From: CAZJBP01 sp964544115
GTDB taxonomy: Bacteria > Verrucomicrobiota > Kiritimatiellia > UBA8416 > JADHWI01
Reading direction: 5' to 3'
DNA: 14,501 bases
Assembly: GCA_964544115.1 (NCBI GenBank)
Contig: CAZJBP010000097.1
Coordinates: 1 to 14,501, forward strand
Positions 1-7,262 of the stretch are shown one piece after another (the stretch's first letter is position 1; every line of letters begins with the position of its first letter). The notes under the pieces are model-generated. The model saw only the letters and a program-made list of their open reading frames with translations. It was not told the origin of the DNA and did no database searches. The translations under genes and the position numbers were made by a program.

Positions 1-1395
1 CAGAAGGTGGTGGGCGAGAACGACTGCGTGATCAAGGCCGGCGCCGAGGCCGAGCGCACCGGCGTGGCGACGCTGAAGGTGGACGGCTGCCGCCTGTGGT
101 CGCCGGAGGATCCGTTCCTCTACGAGGTGGAAGTGCGCGGCGAGGCCGATGTCATCAAGACGAAGTTCGGCATGCGGAGCTTCAGCTTCGACGCTGAGAC
201 CGGCTTCGCCCTGCTCAACGGCAAGACCTACTTCATGCGCGGCTCGAACATCTGCCTCTTCCGGTTCTTCGAGGATCCCCTGCGCGGCAACAAGCCGTGG
301 GACGAGGCCTGGATCCGCAAGATGTACACGCAGTTCAAGGACATGTACTGGAACTCGTTCCGGTTCTCCATCTGCCAGCCGCCCACGAGATGGTACGAAC
401 TGGCCGACGAGATGGGCTTCCTCGTGCAGGACGAGTACCCGATCTGGAAGATGTTCCCGGACGGCTCGGAGTTCACCACCGACGGCCTGGTCCTCGAATA
501 CACCGAGTGGATGCAGGAGCGGTGGAATCACCCCTGCGTCGTGGTCTGGGATGCCAACAACGAGACGCCCGCGACCTGCACCGCCGAGGCGACCCGCAAG
601 GTTCGCGGGCTGGACTTCTCCGACCGGCCCTGGGACAACGGCTGGCAGACTCCGGCGAGGCCTGGCGACACGTTTGAGGCCCACGAGTACCACTTCAAGG
701 ATTCGCTGTTCCGCATCGGGTACCTCGGGCGGGTGCCGAAGGCGCCCAAGGGCAACAAGGAGAAGAACCCCGTCGTCCTCAACGAGTACGGCTGGCTGTG
801 GCTCAACCGTGACGGCAGCCCGACCACGCTGACCCGTGAGCTGTACGGGGCGATGAGCCCCGGCGTCTCGAACAAGGAGCGGCTGCGCATCTACGCCAAA
901 CTGCTGGCCGCCGAGACCGAATTCTGGCGGCACGGGCGCGAAGTGGCCGCGGTCCATGAGTTCTGCGCGCTGAGCTATTCCCGCGGCGACGGGCAGACCA
1001 GCGACCACTGGGCCGACATCGAGAAGCTCACGTGGGACCCGGACTTCTACACCTACGTGCGCGACGCGTTCGCCCCGGTCGGAATCATGATCGACGCCTA
1101 CGATCCGGCCTATGTGATCGGCGCCGAGCAGGCATTCCCGATCTCGGTCATCAACGACCTGCACCAGCCCTGGGTGGGATCGGTGCGGCTGCGGATCGTG
1201 AAGGACGGCAAGACCGTCGTCGAGAAGACGCAGCCGTGCAAGGTGGAGGCGCTGGGCGCGACGAGGCTGGACTTCACTCTGAAGATTCCCGACGCCGGCG
1301 ACTATGAACTCGAGGCCGCCCTGGTCAAGGGGAACGAACCCCCGGTTCGCAGCGTGCGTGACTTCACGGCCGCCGCAACCGTAAGCAGCCGCTGA
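1..1395 (+). CDS. Glycoside hydrolase family 2 protein (5'-truncated)
   Basis: Partial gene: the reading frame is open at base 1, so the N-terminal sugar-binding domain and true start lie outside the window. About 464 codons are visible. The start of the visible part looks like the GH2 immunoglobulin-like domain (phrases WSPEDPFLYEVEV and TKFGMRSFS). A TIM barrel follows, beginning near LLNGKTYFMRGSN. The GH2 acid/base motif is seen as WDANNE, with the glutamate codon at 562-564, and the nucleophile motif as LNEYG, with the glutamate codon at 784-786. After the barrel, from about base 1120, a beta-sandwich-like tail ends the protein. GH2 enzymes hydrolyse beta-linked galactosides, glucuronides or mannosides; the substrate cannot be read here. 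The barrel lacks the classical SHYP-type segment of E. coli LacZ relatives, so it is a divergent GH2. A strong terminator lies 29 bp after the stop. Family confident, specificity unknown. Confidence 0.85.
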   Translation, partial: QKVVGENDCVIKAGAEAERTGVATLKVDGCRLWSPEDPFLYEVEVRGEADVIKTKFGMRSFSFDAETGFALLNGKTYFMRGSNICLFRFFEDPLRGNKPWDEAWIRKMYTQFKDMYWNSFRFSICQPPTRWYELADEMGFLVQDEYPIWKMFPDGSEFTTDGLVLEYTEWMQERWNHPCVVVWDANNETPATCTAEATRKVRGLDFSDRPWDNGWQTPARPGDTFEAHEYHFKDSLFRIGYLGRVPKAPKGNKEKNPVVLNEYGWLWLNRDGSPTTLTRELYGAMSPGVSNKERLRIYAKLLAAETEFWRHGREVAAVHEFCALSYSRGDGQTSDHWADIEKLTWDPDFYTYVRDAFAPVGIMIDAYDPAYVIGAEQAFPISVINDLHQPWVGSVRLRIVKDGKTVVEKTQPCKVEALGATRLDFTLKIPDAGDYELEAALVKGNEPPVRSVRDFTAAATVSSR

Positions 1396-1424
1396 GGCCG
1401 TCCCAAGGCTTCCGTAGTGGATGT

Positions 1425-1467
1425 CGGCCCCTTCCAGGGCGAGGTTCCTGGAAGGGGCCGTTTGCTT
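1425..1467 (+). terminator. Intrinsic terminator after the GH2 gene
   Basis: A perfect 14-bp inverted repeat (CGGCCCCTTCCAGG at 1425-1438, CCTGGAAGGGGCCG at 1447-1460) encloses an 8-nt loop and is followed by TTTGCTT. This is the classic stem plus T-rich tail on the + strand. The other side is not T-rich on the minus strand, so it should mainly end GH2 transcription and protect the convergent acyltransferase gene, whose stop is at 1499. Confidence 0.85.
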
Positions 1468-1498
1468 GGCGGGGCATACAGCCCAGACCGCCGCTGAA

Positions 1499-2593
1499 TC
1501 ACCGGCCCGGCCCCGCCTTCACGAGCGCGTGGCGATAGTCGTCGAACGCCCGCTGAAGCCGGTTCAACAGCACGGCCGCCGGCAGGGCCGCGGGGAGCGC
1601 AAAGTAGACCAGCCCGCGCAGCGGGATGCCGAACAGAAACTCCCCGATCCACATCACCAGCAGGTGGGAAATGTAGATGGGGTACGAGAGATCGCCCAGG
1701 CGGCGGTCCCAGCGCACGTTCATGGTCGCGTGGAACACCGCGGGCAGGACCGGCACCGTTGCCAGCAGCACCAGCCAATACGCCCCTTCGCCCAGCGCCG
1801 GCTGCATCGCCGGGAGCGCCAGCGCCAAAAGGGACAGCGCGACCAACCCGCCCCACCCCCGTTGCGACCGGCCCAGCAGGTCCGGTCGGCGGGCCTGCAA
1901 CCGGCGATAGAGGGCGTGAGAGAAGACGCCCAATAGAAACACGCCGACCTCGAACAGCACAAACCGGTGGGTCCACGGATCAGCGTTCAGCCGCAACCCC
2001 CACCAGCCCGCCAGGCGAGCTGCGAACGACAGCACCAGCACCGCCGCGCACAGTCGGGGCCGCGGCACCAGCAGCGGCACCAGCAGGTAGAACACCAGCT
2101 GCAGGCTCAGCATCCACGCCTGTGGCACAAACATGTAGTAGTGGAGCGGCGGCTGGGTTCCCTGGTGGAAGTTCCGGCAGAAGGCCAGCGTGCCGTCCGC
2201 CGCGCGCTGCAGGAAAAACTGCGACTCCATGCCGACCAGCACCACCTGCTGCAGGTAAATCCAGAGGCCGCCGATCCCGCGCACCGGATGCTGCAGGGCC
2301 GTGGCGATCGGGTGCCGGTCAAACGCCAGCCAGGCGTAGATCGAAAGCAGGATCGTGGGGACCAGCACCATGACGTACTGCGGGTAGATACGCAGCGCCC
2401 GACCGACGAAAAACGTCCGCAGCGGCGACCGGCTGGCCGAATACTTCCCCTGCCAGACATACGCCATGGAGAAGCCGGAGAGCAGGTAGAACATCTGCAC
2501 CGCCAGGCGGGCGTCCACCAGCGATACGCCGAACACCGGCCCGGCATGGGCCACGATGATGCTCACCGCAAGGAGAAATCGCAGCGTTCCCAT
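1499..2593 (-). CDS. Acyltransferase 3 family membrane protein (OafA-like)
   Basis: A 364-residue integral membrane protein, a normal length for the acyltransferase 3 family. These proteins move acetyl or other acyl groups from a cytoplasmic donor to sugars of exopolysaccharide, O-antigen or similar acceptors. The family hallmark R-X10-H is present exactly at R5 and H16 in the first membrane segment (MGTLRFLLAVSIIVAH). It is followed by the conserved FYLLSGFSMAYVW segment near residues 35-47. Many hydrophobic segments follow, among them LVFYLLVPLLV, FVLFEVGVFLLGVF and a C-terminal YPIYISHLLVMWIGEFLFG typical of the family. The ATG at 2593 puts the catalytic motif at the very N terminus, as usual, but no strong Shine-Dalgarno site is seen. 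It is convergent with GH2 and divergent from the GH63-like gene, so it is probably transcribed alone. The acceptor is unknown. Confidence 0.88.
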   Translation of the reverse strand: MGTLRFLLAVSIIVAHAGPVFGVSLVDARLAVQMFYLLSGFSMAYVWQGKYSASRSPLRTFFVGRALRIYPQYVMVLVPTILLSIYAWLAFDRHPIATALQHPVRGIGGLWIYLQQVVLVGMESQFFLQRAADGTLAFCRNFHQGTQPPLHYYMFVPQAWMLSLQLVFYLLVPLLVPRPRLCAAVLVLSFAARLAGWWGLRLNADPWTHRFVLFEVGVFLLGVFSHALYRRLQARRPDLLGRSQRGWGGLVALSLLALALPAMQPALGEGAYWLVLLATVPVLPAVFHATMNVRWDRRLGDLSYPIYISHLLVMWIGEFLFGIPLRGLVYFALPAALPAAVLLNRLQRAFDDYRHALVKAGPGR

Positions 2594-2776
2594 TTCCCGG
2601 GGATCTTACATCACGGCGCCGGTCGCACGGCCAGCACAAAGCGCCCCCAGCCGTTTTGGTGTTTTCCAGCCGGGTCCATACGCAGTAAAGTCTCTCGTCC
2701 CTCAGCCAACGGCGTGCGGCCATCAGGGGTGCTGGGCCTCTTGGGCGCGCCGGTGAGCAAGGAAAAGGATAGCACC
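2594..2776. other. Divergent intergenic region, no clear elements
   Basis: This 183-bp stretch between the acyltransferase and GH63-like starts should hold both promoters. Only a weak candidate is visible on the + strand: TTGGTG at 2656-2661 with an A/T-containing stretch near 2677-2691, at non-ideal spacing. I see no hairpin terminator, riboswitch-like structure or small gene. The open frame that crosses it on the + strand is an upstream extension, not coding. Confidence 0.4.
2765..2769 (+). promoter_or_regulatory. Ribosome binding site fixing the GH63-like start
   Basis: AAGGA lies 7 nt before the ATG at 2777, within a purine-rich run from 2759. It supports this start over the in-frame GTG at 2753 and over any start further up in a frame that stays open to about 1967 antisense to the acyltransferase gene. 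Confidence 0.7.
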
Positions 2777-4474
2777 ATGCGGGCCCCGCCGATTGAAGAA
2801 ATGCCTTTCAGCGCGTTCGGATCGCCTTTCGCCATCGCCATGCTGTGCGGCGACAAGGCGCCTGACGGTAAGGAGGGGCTCTACCTGCAGTCCTACCACG
2901 GGGGACGGCAGCCGGCCATCCGCATGACCCCGATTCGCAACGGCAAACCGGTTGCCGCGACCCTTCGACGCGATTATGCGCTGCTGCACCTGTCGGACAC
3001 AAAGGGGGGATCCATCGATTGCTGTTTTGACGGCACGCGGACGCTGCGCGTCCGTGGCCGCGGAGGACTGGGCCTGCGACTGGAGCACTTCACGTGGGGC
3101 CCCATGTTCGCGACCAGCGACCGCCTGGTGACCATGACCATCAACATTCTACGCCGGTACCAGATTGAGCGGCTGGCCGGCGCGTTTAAGGCCGACGGTC
3201 TCTGGACAGGCATGAACCCCTCGGGGAAGATGATCGTGGACGCGATCGGCGCCGGCGCCAAGGGCAGGTCCGGCTGGGAAATCGCGATCGACGAATACTG
3301 GAGCACGTGGACGCCGCGGAAGCGGGCGAGCTTCAGAGACTGCGTGGCGGCCAGCCGCAAGCACTTCGAGCGGTGGCTGGCCGATGCCCCGCCCGCCCCG
3401 GAGCGCCTGGCCAACACCCGCAGGAACGCCGCCTATCTCAACTGGTCCTGCGTGGTGGAGCCGGGCGGATTCATGCGGCGCCCCTACATGCTGATGTCCA
3501 AGAACTGGATGTGCAACGTGTGGAGCTGGGACCACTGCTTCAACGCCATTGCCCTAGCGGCGGGCCGGGCGGACCTGGCCTGGGATCAGTTGCTGCTGAT
3601 GGCCGACCACCAGGACGAGTTCGGCGCATACCCGGACGCGATCAACGACATGTACATCACGTACAATTACAGCAAGCCCCCGGTTCATGGCTGGGCAACG
3701 ACCGAAGTTCTGCGACGCAACCCCGGGGCCGGAACCGCACCCCGGCTGCGGGCGATGTATGCGTCGCTGGAGCGGTGGACGCACTGGTGGCTGACCTATC
3801 GGCGCTTCCCGGGCCAAACGCTTCCCTATTACCTGCACGGCAACGACAGCGGATGGGACAACAGCACGATGTTCGACCAGGGCGTGCCGCTCAAGGGGCC
3901 GGACCTTGCGGCGATGCTGGTCCTCCAGATGGAAGCCCTGGCCGACATCGCTTCGCGGCTGAAGAGGCCGGCCGACGCCGCCCGCTGGCGCAGACGCGCG
4001 GCCGCCATGCTCAAGGCGCTGATGACCGAGCTCTGGCAGGGCGATCACTTTGTCGCCCGCCTCGCCCGCACCGGTCAGGCGGTTGAAAGCCGGAGCCTGA
4101 TTCCCTGCATGCCGATCCTGCTGGGCGAGCGCCTGCCCGCGCCCGTGATCGACGCCCTGGCGCGGCGCATCGAGGAGTCCCTGACCGAGTACGGCCCCGC
4201 CACGGAGCAGCCCACGAGCCCGAAATACACCGCGGACGGCTACTGGCGCGGTCCGATTTGGGGCCCGTCCACCTACCTCGTCGTCCGCGGCCTCGAACGC
4301 GCCGGGCGGGCGGAACTGGCGCTGACCATCGCGGAGCGCTACTGCCGGCTCTGCGCAAAATCAGGGTTTGCCGAGAACTTCAACGCCCTCACCGGCGCAC
4401 CCCTGCGTGATCCCGCCTACACGTGGACGTCGAGCGTCTTCCTGCTTCTCGCGGAGAAGCTCAGGCGCAAGTAG
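2777..4474 (+). CDS. GH63/trehalase-like (alpha/alpha)6-barrel glycosidase
   Basis: A 565-residue protein with a beta-rich N-terminal part (about residues 1-190) and an (alpha/alpha)6-barrel catalytic part. Motifs match the GH63 / mannosylglycerate hydrolase / trehalase superfamily, inverting enzymes on alpha-glucosides: WSWDH at 249-253, GNDSGWDNS with candidate general acid D361, YWRGPIWG at 489-496, and FAENFNALTG with candidate general base E533, followed by TWTSSVFLLL. The spacing resembles E. coli YgjK, where D501 and E727 play these roles. No signal peptide or membrane segment is present, so it is probably cytoplasmic and acts on imported oligosaccharides. The ATG at 2777 is chosen for its RBS and because homologous-looking sequence begins there. 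It could equally be labelled an amylo-alpha-1,6-glucosidase-like protein. The substrate is unknown. The TAG stop is followed by an in-frame protein-like tail, described separately. Confidence 0.82.
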   Translation: MRAPPIEEMPFSAFGSPFAIAMLCGDKAPDGKEGLYLQSYHGGRQPAIRMTPIRNGKPVAATLRRDYALLHLSDTKGGSIDCCFDGTRTLRVRGRGGLGLRLEHFTWGPMFATSDRLVTMTINILRRYQIERLAGAFKADGLWTGMNPSGKMIVDAIGAGAKGRSGWEIAIDEYWSTWTPRKRASFRDCVAASRKHFERWLADAPPAPERLANTRRNAAYLNWSCVVEPGGFMRRPYMLMSKNWMCNVWSWDHCFNAIALAAGRADLAWDQLLLMADHQDEFGAYPDAINDMYITYNYSKPPVHGWATTEVLRRNPGAGTAPRLRAMYASLERWTHWWLTYRRFPGQTLPYYLHGNDSGWDNSTMFDQGVPLKGPDLAAMLVLQMEALADIASRLKRPADAARWRRRAAAMLKALMTELWQGDHFVARLARTGQAVESRSLIPCMPILLGERLPAPVIDALARRIEESLTEYGPATEQPTSPKYTADGYWRGPIWGPSTYLVVRGLERAGRAELALTIAERYCRLCAKSGFAENFNALTGAPLRDPAYTWTSSVFLLLAEKLRRK

Positions 4475-4615
4475 AGGACCCGGGCAGAGCTGGTAGCGTA
4501 CGTGTTCCTCAACTCCGGCCAGCCCTATGGCGAATACGTGGATCTGGTCTTCGAGGTCATGGTGGCCGGAGAATGGACGGCCCTTGGAACAGACCGGCTG
4601 ATCATCCGCAAGTAA
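4475..4615 (+). pseudogene. Protein-like 46-codon remnant or readthrough tail
   Basis: Directly after the TAG of the GH63-like gene, the same frame stays open for 46 sense codons to a TAA at 4613-4615. The translation looks like real protein, with alternating beta-strand patterning (AYVFLNSGQPYGEYVDLVF, then a tail ending TDRLIIRK). About 36 of 46 third positions are G or C, like neighbouring genes. No RBS or good start precedes it, and I do not recognise the family. The most likely reading is the 3' remnant of a lost gene. Alternatives are a GH63-like C-terminal extension cut by a recent nonsense mutation or reached by UAG readthrough, or chance. Confidence 0.4.
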
Positions 4616-4697
4616 GGCCAGCCCTGCGGCACCCCTTGGCCGGGTGAAGCGAGAGCGCCCAGTTGGACATGGGCACCCCCCTCCCCTGTTTCGGCCG

Positions 4698-5684
4698 TCA
4701 GATCCCGACGTTCTTGCGCAAGCGAAGGAGAGCTTGGACCGATTCCTTGGGAATCTGTCCGGTCGTGTCCGGGGGAACGTCGAGAAGAAAGTTGACGCCA
4801 CTGGCACGGCACGCCCGGAACTGATCCGCAAGGATCTTGTCGTCGCGCGGCAAATCGCCGGGGACGAAGAACCAATCCTTGCCAATCGGGTCGCACACCT
4901 CGCCGGGCATGTAGTACTTCTTGCCCTCGATCGTGCGCACTTTGTTGTATCCCGCATCCGCCGGCAGGCTCCGTTCGATGGCGATGATGTCCGACGGCCA
5001 GGCGTAATCGACGTTGTAGCTTTCCTGCGTCGAGATCCCGCTGTTCATCATGATGACCGTGTCCGGCTGGAGGCCGGCCAGATACCCGTACAGAAACGTC
5101 CGGTAGCCTCGGCCGAGAATACCGGGGATGTCGATCCACGTCTCCGCAATGGGCCCGTATTGCGTCAGCAGTTCCGTCAGCTGGGCCGTCTGGAAGGTCT
5201 GGTACCTCGCTGTCGGGCCGGCGCCGTGGTCATCCGGATCCGATGGCGTCTTGCTGCCGAACCGATTGTGGTTGTCCCATGAGCAGTAATAGAAGCCCGG
5301 CAAGACGCCCTTTTCGCGGCAGGCGGTGACGAACTCCCCGACGACATCGGTCTTGTCCGTGCTGTGGGCCACGGTGTAGTCGGTCAGCTGGCTCGGCCAG
5401 AGGCAATGCCCTGCCACATGCTTGGTCGTCAGGATCGCGTATTTCATCCCGGCGTCCCGCGCCACCGCAATCCACTGGCCCACGTCGAGCCTCGTCGGGG
5501 CATAGTCGGTGGCGGGCTCTTTGCCGCCGGGCAGTTCATTCGCCAGGAACGTGCTCATGCCGTAGTGGATGAACATGCCGTATCCGAGGGCTTCGAACGC
5601 ACGCAGCTTGTCGAGCGACAAGCGCTGGTGGACCTCCTGCGGCTTCACATCTGTCTCCCCTGCAGAACCCGTTGGCGTGGTCAT
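4698..5684 (-). CDS. Short GH29-type alpha-L-fucosidase-like protein
   Basis: A 328-residue protein with the GH29 catalytic TIM barrel. Visible signatures are GYGMFIHYG near residue 35, WIAVARDAGMKYAILTTKHVAGHCLW (W...AGaKY..lT.KHH-type), and ETWIDIPG carrying the candidate nucleophile D185. A PGEVCD...DWFFVPGD segment with E262 sits where family members keep the W-E-t-c...WGY stretch, and SGVNFLLDVPPDTTGQIP ends the barrel. GH29 enzymes remove alpha-L-fucose with retention. Length is well below the usual ~450 because the C-terminal beta-sandwich is absent. No signal peptide is seen, so it is probably cytoplasmic. An AAAGGA Shine-Dalgarno (5695-5700) lies 10 bp before the ATG and touches the stop of the upstream SGNH gene, so the two are cotranscribed. 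Several motifs are diverged (KHV for KHH), so activity on fucose is inferred. Confidence 0.8.
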   Translation of the reverse strand: MTTPTGSAGETDVKPQEVHQRLSLDKLRAFEALGYGMFIHYGMSTFLANELPGGKEPATDYAPTRLDVGQWIAVARDAGMKYAILTTKHVAGHCLWPSQLTDYTVAHSTDKTDVVGEFVTACREKGVLPGFYYCSWDNHNRFGSKTPSDPDDHGAGPTARYQTFQTAQLTELLTQYGPIAETWIDIPGILGRGYRTFLYGYLAGLQPDTVIMMNSGISTQESYNVDYAWPSDIIAIERSLPADAGYNKVRTIEGKKYYMPGEVCDPIGKDWFFVPGDLPRDDKILADQFRACRASGVNFLLDVPPDTTGQIPKESVQALLRLRKNVGI

Positions 5685-5699
5685 GGCGGCAACGTCCTT

Positions 5700-7118
5700 T
5701 CAGTTTCCCTTCCCTGCCGAATGGAACAGGGCGGTATCCGGGATGTCCTGTTTAGCGATTCCGGGGCCTTCATAGCGAGCGCTCAGAGCCTCGCCGCCGC
5801 CCACTTCGGAGTAAACCACGCGAATGGCGTGCAGTCCGGCCTCCAGCTGAAGGGCCCCGCTCTCCTCCACCTCGCCGTGAAGGCCGTCGTTGTCGACCAC
5901 CGTCTGTCCGTCGATGAAGAGGGCGCTGCCGTCGTCGGAGGCCGTGAAGAACGTGTACTGCCCGGACTGCGGGAGCCTGACATAGCCGGAAAATTCGAGG
6001 CCGAAATTGTCATCGCGCTTTCGGGGGGCAAGGGAGACCCTGGACACGATTCCCGAGCTGACGGCTTGGATGGCGGCAAAGTCCGGCACGTTCGCCCAAG
6101 TGCCTTCGAAATACTTGCACTCCAGCCCCGGCTCGACCGGCAGACCCCGCCACTCAACCGGCTCGACCTTGGTGTAGTTCTGGCTGGCGATCCGGCTCTC
6201 GCCGCGGTCGTCGTAGAACCGCGCCTTGACCACCGTTGTCTTGTCGATGGGGATCGGCCGGGTGTATTTCGGGCTCTTCTGGGTCGGCTCCGTGCCGTCC
6301 AGCGTGTAGTGAATCGCTCCCGCCTCCGCTCCTTGGAGGATCCGGCATTCGGTCTTCCTGGTGAACGCCGTGGCGGCCGTCCAGTCGAACGTCGGGGAAG
6401 CATACCACACGGACGAGGCGATCCTGGGCGGCACGCCCAGCGCCTCCAGCATGAGGCTGGCCAGGTACTTGTTGCCGAGAGCGCTGAGGTGGACGGAGTC
6501 GTACGTCAGGATGCCCCGGTCCTTGTTCTCCTTGTTGTGCTCCAGCAGGTAGGCCGTGAACTGCTTGCGAAGGTCCAGGAGCTGCGATCCGGTCTCCTGG
6601 GCAACGCCACGACTGATGTCCGAGTATTCGTCGAGCATCTTGTCGAAGGGGTTCGCGCCACCGGTCATCTCGCCGATGACGGTCGGCGTGCAGAGGATGA
6701 CCCGAGCGCCGACGCCCTTGATCTCACGAATCATGCTCTCGAGGCCTGCCTTGAACGCGTCCTTGGGCGTGCCGTTGCCGCTTGACGAGTGCCAGACGTC
6801 GTTGATGCCGATGTAGATCACGACGATCGTGGGCTTCTTGTCGAGAACGTCCCGCTGCAGGCGGTTCTGGCAGTCGGGCACCTTGTGTCCCGACACACCG
6901 GCGCCGATGACGGTGAGGCGCAAGTCCGGGTACGTCGCGTTCAACGTCTCCTCCGTCACCCGCACATACCCGCCGGGGAAGACGCCCAGCTCGGTAATGG
7001 AATCGCCGAGGAACACGATGCGATCGCCCTCGACCAGCCGCTCCGACGCAGGGGACAACCCACAGGCGGCAGCCACGAAGACCACCATCAGAAGACACGT
7101 CCATGCGATACGGTTCAC
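5700..7118 (-). CDS. Secreted SGNH/GDSL hydrolase with CHB_HEX_C and PA14 domains
   Basis: A 472-residue protein from a GTG at 7118. This start is preferred over the ATG at 7166 because it gives a clean signal peptide (NRIAWTCLLMVVFVAAAC) and is preceded at 7 nt by an AGGGGGGG tract (7126-7133). C19 could be a lipoprotein cysteine, but the lipobox is imperfect. The SGNH esterase domain spans about residues 28-235: block I GDSIT with nucleophile S40, block III GIND with N106, and block V DSVH with D207 and H210. It is followed by a chitobiase/beta-hexosaminidase C-terminal-type module (about 244-325, IHYTLDGTEPTQKSP) and a PA14-like module (about 332-460, GYVRLPQSGQYTFFTASDDGSALFIDG), a carbohydrate-binding fold. 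Likely role: extracytoplasmic removal of acyl groups from a polysaccharide held by PA14. The stop is 15 bp before the fucosidase start, in one operon. Confidence 0.87.
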   Translation of the reverse strand: MNRIAWTCLLMVVFVAAACGLSPASERLVEGDRIVFLGDSITELGVFPGGYVRVTEETLNATYPDLRLTVIGAGVSGHKVPDCQNRLQRDVLDKKPTIVVIYIGINDVWHSSSGNGTPKDAFKAGLESMIREIKGVGARVILCTPTVIGEMTGGANPFDKMLDEYSDISRGVAQETGSQLLDLRKQFTAYLLEHNKENKDRGILTYDSVHLSALGNKYLASLMLEALGVPPRIASSVWYASPTFDWTAATAFTRKTECRILQGAEAGAIHYTLDGTEPTQKSPKYTRPIPIDKTTVVKARFYDDRGESRIASQNYTKVEPVEWRGLPVEPGLECKYFEGTWANVPDFAAIQAVSSGIVSRVSLAPRKRDDNFGLEFSGYVRLPQSGQYTFFTASDDGSALFIDGQTVVDNDGLHGEVEESGALQLEAGLHAIRVVYSEVGGGEALSARYEGPGIAKQDIPDTALFHSAGKGN

Positions 7119-7262
7119 GCTTGCACCCCCCCTGACAGAAATGCGCTCCTCTTGCCGCCCGGGCATCCACCCGTTGAGATCGGCCTGAAGAAGCGCTGTC
7201 CCGGGGAACGGTGTCAGAAAGGCGCCGCGAACACAAGTGCGCCCGCCTCCCTTGACTTTGGT
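7119..7262. other. Gap between UroD-family and SGNH genes
   Basis: A 144-bp gap holding only the RBS-like G tract of the SGNH gene (7126-7133 on the minus strand). No convincing terminator hairpin or promoter is visible, so cotranscription of the UroD-family and SGNH genes is possible but not shown. Its right end carries TCCCTTGACTT (7248-7258), also found at 8513-8523 on the other side of the UroD gene. Confidence 0.4.

Noticed and set aside
2656..2691. Promoter for the GH63-like gene from TTGGTG and TAAAGT
   Set aside because: The two hexamers are 24 nt apart and a closer -10 is poor, so the match is not strong enough to list as a promoter.
1967..2776. Upstream extension of the GH63-like reading frame, giving an 835-residue product
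   Set aside because: The added part is low-complexity Gln/Arg/His-rich sequence antisense to the well-supported acyltransferase gene, and a good RBS supports the ATG at 2777.
7119..7166. ATG at 7166 as start of the SGNH hydrolase
   Set aside because: It would put 16 charged residues before the signal peptide; GTG 7118 has an RBS-like tract and a normal leader.
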